DNA of 64,000 nt. Source: Pareuzebyella sediminis (GTDB lineage Bacteria > Bacteroidota > Bacteroidia > Flavobacteriales > Flavobacteriaceae). Numbering within the stretch: the first letter of the stretch is position 1; each line of letters opens with the position of its first letter. Of the stretch, positions 58,812-64,000 are shown in pieces. Under the pieces are notes generated by a model. It made no database searches. It was not told the DNA's origin and worked only from the letters and a program-made list of their open reading frames with translations. The stretch spans positions 496,001 to 560,000 of the forward strand of contig NZ_VTZS01000003.1 in the NCBI RefSeq assembly GCF_008367235.1. Direction: 5' to 3'. The position numbers and the translations under genes are program-made.

Positions 58812-60680
58812 ATGTTTTCAGAAGAATATGATGTGATTGTGGTTGGGGGTGGCCATGCAGGTGCGGAGGCCGCGGCGGCTGCCGGGAGTATGGGCTCTTC
58901 AACCCTTTTGGTGACTATGAACTTACAAACCATTGGTCAGATGTCTTGCAATCCGGCCATGGGAGGTATCGCAAAGGGTCAAATAATCAGGGAAATTGAC
59001 GCCCTTGGCGGCTATAGTGGAATTGTTTCTGACAAGTCATCGATTCAGTTTAAAATGCTAAACAAGTCAAAGGGTCCTGCTATGTGGAGCCCAAGGACTC
59101 AAAATGATAGAATGCGGTTTGCCGAAGAATGGCGGTTGGCACTTGAAAAGAATCCCAATGTCGACTTCTATCAAGAAATGGTGAGTGGCCTTTTGATAGA
59201 GGGGGATAGGGCCGTAGGGGTTAGAACATCCCTTGGTATTGAAATAAGGTCCAAAGCGGTGGTGTTGACAAACGGAACCTTCTTGAATGGGTTGATTCAC
59301 ATTGGAGAAAAACAGTTTGGGGGCGGTCGCGCAGGCGAACGAGCTGCTACGGGTATTACGGAACAATTGATTGATTTAGGCTTTTCAAGTGGAAGGATGA
59401 AGACAGGAACTCCACCTAGGGTAGACGGACGTTCATTGAATTATGACGTTATGATTCCGCAACCAGGTGATGAACAACCCTCACGTTTTTCATATCTAGA
59501 AACCCCGATTTTAAAAGAACAAAGAGATTGTCACATGACGCATACCAGCGAAATGGTACATGATCTTTTAAGGGAAGGGTTTGATAGGTCTCCAATGTTC
59601 AATGGCAGAATAAAGAGTGTTGGACCAAGATACTGCCCTTCAATTGAAGACAAGATAAATCGGTTTGCTGATAAAAGTAGTCATCAAATATTTGTAGAGC
59701 CCGAAGGATGGAAAACGGTTGAGGTGTACGTTAATGGCTTTTCAACTTCGCTTCCTGAAGAAGTGCAGTTTAATGCACTGCGCTCCGTAAAAGGTTTTGA
59801 AAAGGTCAAATTCTTTAGACCTGGATATGCCATTGAGTATGATTATTTTCCTCCCACACAGTTGAGACATACGCTGGAGACTAAAATTGTTCAAAATTTG
59901 TATTTCGCCGGTCAGATTAACGGTACAACGGGCTATGAGGAGGCAGCATCACAGGGTCTTATGGCCGGTATTAACGCCCACTTAAAAATACATGAAAGAG
60001 AGGCGTTCACGTTAAATAGGGACGAGGCTTATATCGGTGTCCTGATAGATGACCTTATTACAAAAGGAACCGAGGAGCCTTATCGCATGTTCACTTCTAG
60101 AGCAGAGTATAGAACCTTGCTAAGACAAGATAATGCTGACTTGAGACTAACGCCCAAAGGGTATGCCATTGGACTTGCCAGTAGTGAAAGACTTAAACGT
60201 ATGGAAGAGAAGCAGAGCCAATCCAATTCTTTTGTGAATTTTTTCAAGAAAACCAGCGTACAACCTGAGGATATCAATCCTATTCTGAAGGCTGTAGGAT
60301 CTTCCCCTGTAAGACAGTCCGATAAAATGTTCAAAGTTTTCTCTAGACCAAAGATGACAATGCACCACATGCTTCAACTCGATCATGTGTTGGATTTCGC
60401 CGAAGCCAATGGGTTCGATAGTGAAGTGCTTGAACAGACCGAAATTCAGGTTAAGTATTCTGGATATATCGAGAAAGAAAAAAACAATGCCGACAAGTTG
60501 CAGCGGCTTGAAAATGTGAAAATTCCTGATGGTTTTGACTATTCAAAACTAAAGTCCCTTTCATTTGAAGCGCGAGAAAAACTAAATGGGATCAAACCCG
60601 TTACCATAGCTCAAGCGTCCAGAATAAGCGGGGTCAACCCTTCTGACATAAGTGTATTGTTGGTATATTTGGGAAGATAA
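58812..60680 (+). CDS. mnmG: tRNA uridine-5-carboxymethylaminomethyl modification enzyme MnmG (GidA)
   Basis: 622 residues. The FAD-binding motif [12 protein letters not shown] lies at about 10-21; [35 protein letters not shown] and [11 protein letters not shown] are MnmG signatures, and [17 protein letters not shown] is its second FAD motif. The C-terminal helical domain that binds MnmE is complete ([13 protein letters not shown]). With MnmE it installs the cmnm5 group at U34 of certain tRNAs. In many bacteria gidA lies near oriC. Here it is bracketed by two parS sites. Confidence 0.97.
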   Translation: MFSEEYDVIVVGGGHAGAEAAAAAGSMGSSTLLVTMNLQTIGQMSCNPAMGGIAKGQIIREIDALGGYSGIVSDKSSIQFKMLNKSKGPAMWSPRTQNDRMRFAEEWRLALEKNPNVDFYQEMVSGLLIEGDRAVGVRTSLGIEIRSKAVVLTNGTFLNGLIHIGEKQFGGGRAGERAATGITEQLIDLGFSSGRMKTGTPPRVDGRSLNYDVMIPQPGDEQPSRFSYLETPILKEQRDCHMTHTSEMVHDLLREGFDRSPMFNGRIKSVGPRYCPSIEDKINRFADKSSHQIFVEPEGWKTVEVYVNGFSTSLPEEVQFNALRSVKGFEKVKFFRPGYAIEYDYFPPTQLRHTLETKIVQNLYFAGQINGTTGYEEAASQGLMAGINAHLKIHEREAFTLNRDEAYIGVLIDDLITKGTEEPYRMFTSRAEYRTLLRQDNADLRLTPKGYAIGLASSERLKRMEEKQSQSNSFVNFFKKTSVQPEDINPILKAVGSSPVRQSDKMFKVFSRPKMTMHHMLQLDHVLDFAEANGFDSEVLEQTEIQVKYSGYIEKEKNNADKLQRLENVKIPDGFDYSKLKSLSFEAREKLNGIKPVTIAQASRISGVNPSDISVLLVYLGR

Positions 60681-60687
60681 GTGCTCA

Positions 60688-60703
60688 TGTTCCACGTGGA
60701 ACA
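60688..60703. other. parS chromosome-partition site (copy 2), after mnmG
   Basis: A second perfect TGTTCCACGTGGAACA, 2,009 bases from the first and 8 bases after the mnmG stop. The flanking bases (CA on the left, TC on the right) differ from copy 1, so it is not part of a longer duplication. Confidence 0.88.
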
Positions 60704-60871
60704 TCTCCTAAGATAAGATTCATAATCAAGCTCAACGCCCATTTCTTTATAAGGGCAGTGGCAACGCTACTGTTGAATTAAATAAGTTCCCAGAAATAGG
60801 ATTAGAAGATTAAAATACTCAGGTTGGCCTCAATTTTGATATTGCTTTTGGAATAAAATAAAGCGAGCGAG

Positions 60872-61432
60872 ATGAAAAAATCCCCCTTCCTTTTTCTAGC
60901 ATTACTGCTCTTCTTAGGTTCTTGCATACCTATTAGAATCGCACCTAATATTGAGGATTATCGCGTGACAAAAGGGAAGAAGTTTAAGAGAGGATTGCCG
61001 AAACGTGAGATGTTTGTCTTTGAAGATCCAAAGGCAGCGAATGAGTTCTACAACTATGTTAATATAAAATACGGTCTAGATAATAATAATGTGGACGACG
61101 ACGTTCCCTTCATGCTTGAGAATAGGTTGTATTTTTTCTCGTTTTATGAGGTGGAAATTGAAGATAAAGCGATTCCAATACTGGGAGTTTTTGCAGACGC
61201 CTTGATAAGCAGGGCGCTTGATAGTGATGAGTACCAGCCTATTTTTACGCCCAACGACGGTGTCTATAGACGTGGAAATTGGTATATTGCGATTGAGGTA
61301 TATAGTGACCTTGAGAATGATTGCTTAGCGGAAGATTCTTTTTCAAGAAAACGGCTTCTACAATACCTTACCAGCATTAAAAATGAATACCTGACCACCC
61401 ATAATTATAATGAGACCGTATTTAAAAACTAA
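60872..61432 (+). CDS. Hypothetical lipoprotein
   Basis: 186 residues. The signal peptide ends in a lipobox (LLFLGSC, C18). The rest (PIRIAPNIEDYRVTKGKKFKRGLPKREMFVFEDPKAANEFYNYVN...) has no family I can name; the pattern of strands and the final DCLAEDSFSRKRLLQYLTSIKNEY helix suggest a single globular domain. Similar short lipoproteins stand after mnmG in flavobacteria, as far as I recall. Its end overlaps the methyltransferase start by 23 bases, so they are coupled. Confidence 0.8.
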   Translation: MKKSPFLFLALLLFLGSCIPIRIAPNIEDYRVTKGKKFKRGLPKREMFVFEDPKAANEFYNYVNIKYGLDNNNVDDDVPFMLENRLYFFSFYEVEIEDKAIPILGVFADALISRALDSDEYQPIFTPNDGVYRRGNWYIAIEVYSDLENDCLAEDSFSRKRLLQYLTSIKNEYLTTHNYNETVFKN

Positions 61433-62258
61433 AGACTTTTCCGTTACCGGCGAAGATTTCCAATTGCTCTACGACAAAGACCTAGACCTCTTGGTCACGG
61501 AGCCCCAGCCAAAGGAGTTGGAGATTTATTATCGCAGCGAGAACTACATTTCACATACCGATTCGAAAGACACATTTATGGACAGGGTCTATCATACTGT
61601 GAAACAATTCAATCTATGGTTAAAAACTAACATGATTCATAAGTATGGCGCTGAACGCAAAACATTATTGGATTTTGGCGCGGGCACTGGAGATTTTCTT
61701 ATAACGGCGAAGGGCAAGGGATGGTCGGTCGCCGGGGTCGAGCCTAATCCAGATGCGAGGATGCGATCTCGTGAAAAAAGAATGGAATTATACCAGAGTA
61801 TAAACGATTTAGGCGATTCAAAATTTCAGGTCATTACACTTTGGCACGTACTTGAACATGTGCCGGATCTAGAGAATCAAATAGAACTATTAAAAAAGCA
61901 TCTGGAAGAAGATGGGATAATGCTTGTAGCCGTTCCAAATTATAAATCCTATGACGCCTCCTACTACAAAGAATTTTGGGCCGCCTTCGACACGCCAAGA
62001 CATTTATGGCACTTTTCAAGAAGCTCTATACATAAAATTTTTTCCAAGCACTCTATGAAAGTAATTAACACAAAGCCGATGTGGTTCGACGCTTTTTATG
62101 TGGCATTACTTTCCGAAAAATATAAAAATGGGAGGCAACGTCTTTTTCCAGCTTTAGCTGTCGGACTACTTTCTAATATTAAAGCTTTAATAAATAAAGA
62201 GTTTTCTTCACTGATTTATATCATACAAAACGATACTTTGAGTGGGCGCAAAGACTAA
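61410..62258 (+). CDS. Class I SAM-dependent methyltransferase
   Basis: 282 residues. An N-terminal part (about 1-75, YLKTKDFSVTGEDFQLLYDKDLDLLVT) leads into the Rossmann-like methyltransferase domain. SAM motif I is LLDFGAGTGDFL, the acidic residue after strand 2 is in VAGVEPNPDA, and ITLWHVLEHVPDLENQ is the post-II motif of Methyltransf_23/UbiG-like enzymes. The segment DTPRHLWHFSRSSIHKIF is usual in this subgroup. Substrate unknown (lipid, sugar or small molecule). Confidence 0.9.
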   Translation: MRPYLKTKDFSVTGEDFQLLYDKDLDLLVTEPQPKELEIYYRSENYISHTDSKDTFMDRVYHTVKQFNLWLKTNMIHKYGAERKTLLDFGAGTGDFLITAKGKGWSVAGVEPNPDARMRSREKRMELYQSINDLGDSKFQVITLWHVLEHVPDLENQIELLKKHLEEDGIMLVAVPNYKSYDASYYKEFWAAFDTPRHLWHFSRSSIHKIFSKHSMKVINTKPMWFDAFYVALLSEKYKNGRQRLFPALAVGLLSNIKALINKEFSSLIYIIQNDTLSGRKD

Positions 62259-62497
62259 TACGTGGTTTTAAGCGGCTTTAAGAGGCCATCTAAGGCTTGG
62301 TCAACGAATACCTTTGCCCCACATAGATCGTTAAAAAAAAGCTCTTTATAGCATCTATTTACAATAGTTTTGAATGATGAATTTGTATGCTACGCATAAA
62401 TATTACTTATTATAAGGGGTGAGGGTTACTTTTTCTAAATAGAATTATATCTATTGAAAAAAATCAAGTAAGCATAGAATTACATAAATAGATACGA
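62259..62497. other. Intergenic region without recognised features
   Basis: The gap between the methyltransferase and OmpH genes runs 62259-62613. This first part is AT-rich. I see no ORF with protein-like composition, no RNA gene and no strong hairpin. Confidence 0.4.
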
Positions 62498-62525
62498 TTG
62501 ATTTCAAAAAGCTTTCCTATTTTTG
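62498..62525 (+). promoter_or_regulatory. Promoter of the OmpH/Skp-like gene
   Basis: TTG (62498-62500), 17 bases, TATTTTTG (62518-62525) matches the Bacteroidota -33/-7 promoter with the same spacing as the DUF4175 promoter. It leaves a leader of about 80 bases. Confidence 0.6.
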
Positions 62526-62613
62526 CGCAGCTTGAAAAACGGCATGGTGAATTGTATAGGTAAAAGCTGTACGAATACGTACTAGCTTCAGCAGAAAAAC
62601 CAAAACTTAAAAA

Positions 62614-63123
62614 ATGATGAAAAATATTGTAACACTCTTTTTACTTTTAGGATTGACTTCGTGTCAACAAGAAAAAATCGGCTTTGTAAATAATACAAGG
62701 CTTATGAACGAGTATCAAGAAAAAATCGATGTAGAAGCTTCATTTCAAACCAAGGTTGAGGCTTTGGGTAAGAAAAGGGATAGTATTTCACAAGCTTTCC
62801 AAAAAGAGGCACAAGCTTTTCAGGAAAAGGCCCAGAAGATGTCTCAGCAAAAGGCACAAGAAGAGTATGGCATCATGCAGCAGAAAGGTCAAATGATTGG
62901 CCAGCAATTGCAGCAAGAAGATCAACAACTTCAATTAAGTGGTCAAACTGAAATGGATAGCATTGTTAGTAAGGTCAAGCGAGAAGTGAAGGCCTATGGG
63001 GAGGCTCATGGCTATTCCTATATTCTCGGAGGTGGAGATGGCGGAAGCGTACTTTATGGAAAAGAATCCAACGATCTTACAGATGAAATCGTTAAAATTT
63101 TGAACGATAAATATAACGAATAA
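62614..63123 (+). CDS. OmpH/Skp family periplasmic chaperone-like lipoprotein
   Basis: 169 residues. The signal peptide ends in a lipobox (LGLTSC, C17), unlike classical soluble Skp. IGFVNNTRLMNEYQEKIDVEASF is the OmpH N-terminal strand and helix; a glutamine-rich coiled coil (about 40-120) forms the arms, and YSYILGGGDGGSVLYGKESNDLTDEIVKILNDKY is the closing domain typical of OmpH. Skp-like trimers carry unfolded outer-membrane proteins through the periplasm. It has its own promoter. Confidence 0.9.
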   Translation: MMKNIVTLFLLLGLTSCQQEKIGFVNNTRLMNEYQEKIDVEASFQTKVEALGKKRDSISQAFQKEAQAFQEKAQKMSQQKAQEEYGIMQQKGQMIGQQLQQEDQQLQLSGQTEMDSIVSKVKREVKAYGEAHGYSYILGGGDGGSVLYGKESNDLTDEIVKILNDKYNE

Positions 63124-63164
63124 ATCCCTTTATAAGGAATCGTTAGTCCTTGGTAGGTAATACC

Positions 63165-63566
63165 TTACTGAAGTAGATAGACAAGAAAGGCAGCAGGCAT
63201 AAAATAGACTGCAATGGTTTTGGCTCCTTCGTAATCTTTAGCAACACGTTGGCCAAACAACAGCATTAAAAGTGATAAACACGATAGTAGGGCCCCATAG
63301 AATGCTAAAGTATTTTCATTAAAAAAAGCAATTTGATATAGGCCGATAGTGCAAAGAACACTTGATACCATTTCGGTTAAGAGCACAATCATCAAAAGAA
63401 TAGGAACAATATTGCTAAGCGGCGTTCCTGAAAAATGCTCCTTAAGCCAAGATAAGTTTCCCGCCCAGTCGAAGACTTTGTCAATACTACTCTGAAGAAA
63501 CACGATGATCAAAAAGAGTAACAATAGTATTTCCGCAGCATTTTCCAAAATTTTTTCCATTGCCAT
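63165..63566 (-). CDS. DoxX-like small membrane protein
   Basis: 133 residues with four predicted membrane segments (about 10-28, 50-72, 78-105 and 115-133). The layout ENAAEILLLLFLIIVFLQSSIDKVFDWAGNLSWLKEHF - LTEMVSSVLCTIGLY resembles the DoxX/MauE family, in which the motif after TM1 contains a glycine or aspartate-lysine pair. Function unknown; some members work in redox processes. It lies 44 bases downstream of holB on the same strand and may be co-transcribed. Confidence 0.75.
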   Translation of the reverse strand: MAMEKILENAAEILLLLFLIIVFLQSSIDKVFDWAGNLSWLKEHFSGTPLSNIVPILLMIVLLTEMVSSVLCTIGLYQIAFFNENTLAFYGALLSCLSLLMLLFGQRVAKDYEGAKTIAVYFMPAAFLVYLLQ

Positions 63567-63610
63567 AAACTTGGTCGTTTTGTGATTTATCGGGATAGTC
63601 GATTTATTTT

Positions 63611-64000
63611 TTAAGCGATTATAGCCTTTCGATGCAGTAATCGGGTCAATTTTATGGACAGGTCGGTCAGTATTATTTTCGAATTACCATTGCGCTCGAC
63701 ATGATAGATGGCATCTTCAAGTTCATGAACAATGCTCAGCACATTATTTTCATGTATGAAAGGCGCAAACTTTTCCAACTGAAAACCATCGACATGAATA
63801 CGCATAAAAGCAAGATCTTCTGCTTTATAATTGATTAGCATGGCTTGCCGAATTACCGCAACACAATAGTGCAGAAACTTTTTTTGTGTCTCCCTTCCCG
63901 TTTTTGAAACCTCTTCGCTCCAAAGAATCAATTCGTGTATAGCTGCTTTGTTGCCCTTTGCCTTAAAGGCACTGCGAACCCATTGTACAAACCATTTTTC
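63611..64000 (-). CDS. holB: DNA polymerase III subunit delta' (C-terminal part, cut by window edge)
   Basis: The frame is open to the window edge; the last ~129 residues are present (WFVQWVRSAFKAKGNKAAIHEL, LILWSEEVSKTGRETQKKFLHYC, then KFAPFIHENNVLSIVHELEDAIYHVERNGNSKIILTDLSIKLTRLL). This matches the C-terminal helical collar domain of flavobacterial HolB, a part of the clamp loader. The ATPase-like N-terminal domain lies outside. The assignment rests on my memory of the family without a search. Confidence 0.8.
   Translation of the reverse strand, partial: EKWFVQWVRSAFKAKGNKAAIHELILWSEEVSKTGRETQKKFLHYCVAVIRQAMLINYKAEDLAFMRIHVDGFQLEKFAPFIHENNVLSIVHELEDAIYHVERNGNSKIILTDLSIKLTRLLHRKAIIA

Overview
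The window looks like a chromosomal segment of a marine, gliding Flavobacteriaceae bacterium (Bacteroidota; Zobellia/Maribacter-like). The evidence is a complete sprC-sprD-sprB-sprF-like gliding/type IX secretion locus with CHU_C (type B) sorting domains, flavobacterial versions of YbeY, FolB and DUF4175, several promoters with a Bacteroidota -7 box (TAnnTTTG), lipoprotein-rich glycan genes, and moderate-to-low G+C. I assign it by protein family and gene order only; no database search was run.

Layout. 1-3 kb: 5' part of a GCS2-type carboxylate-amine ligase, rnpA and an S41 protease. 3.2-4.7 kb: a short arsenic operon (arsR, DUF6428, arsC-like phosphatase) with two similar operator-like dyads and no efflux pump beside it, followed by a probable decayed gene on the other strand. 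5.2-21.8 kb: a carbohydrate catabolism region without SusC/SusD: nitrilase, SMP-30 lactonase, SDR, VOC protein, DUF1080 lipoprotein, GH20, membrane acyltransferase, then a tight operon phyH - BNR sialidase-like - SGNH esterase - fructosamine kinase - PQQ dehydrogenase with an inserted cytochrome c, then a sulfatase and a Gfo/Idh/MocA oxidoreductase. 21.8-30.3 kb: NlpC/P60 lipoprotein, a small PD-(D/E)XK-like protein, ElaA, CDF transporter, rpiB, a 622-bp AT-rich gap full of TGTTGATAA-like 9-mers, rnr, a GIN-domain protein, a LysE-type exporter and tRNA-Cys.

30.4-50 kb: folB and the surface-adhesin operon on the minus strand. Its core is a 13.7-kb gene for a SprB-like adhesin of about 4,560 residues with about 42 SprB-type repeat units, in which I see two tandem pairs of seven-unit super-repeats. 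50-64 kb: housekeeping genes glnS, SPFH protein, gltX, DUF4175, ybeY, mnmG, a lipoprotein, a methyltransferase, an OmpH/Skp-like protein, a DoxX-like membrane protein and the 3' part of holB.

Two perfect parS palindromes (TGTTCCACGTGGAACA) flank mnmG, one of them inside the last codons of ybeY. Together with the box-rich rpiB-rnr gap about 32 kb away, this suggests that the window lies close to the chromosome origin. The most notable features are the parS pair, the candidate origin, the higher-order repeat structure of the giant adhesin, and the unusual five-gene phyH-to-PQQ operon.
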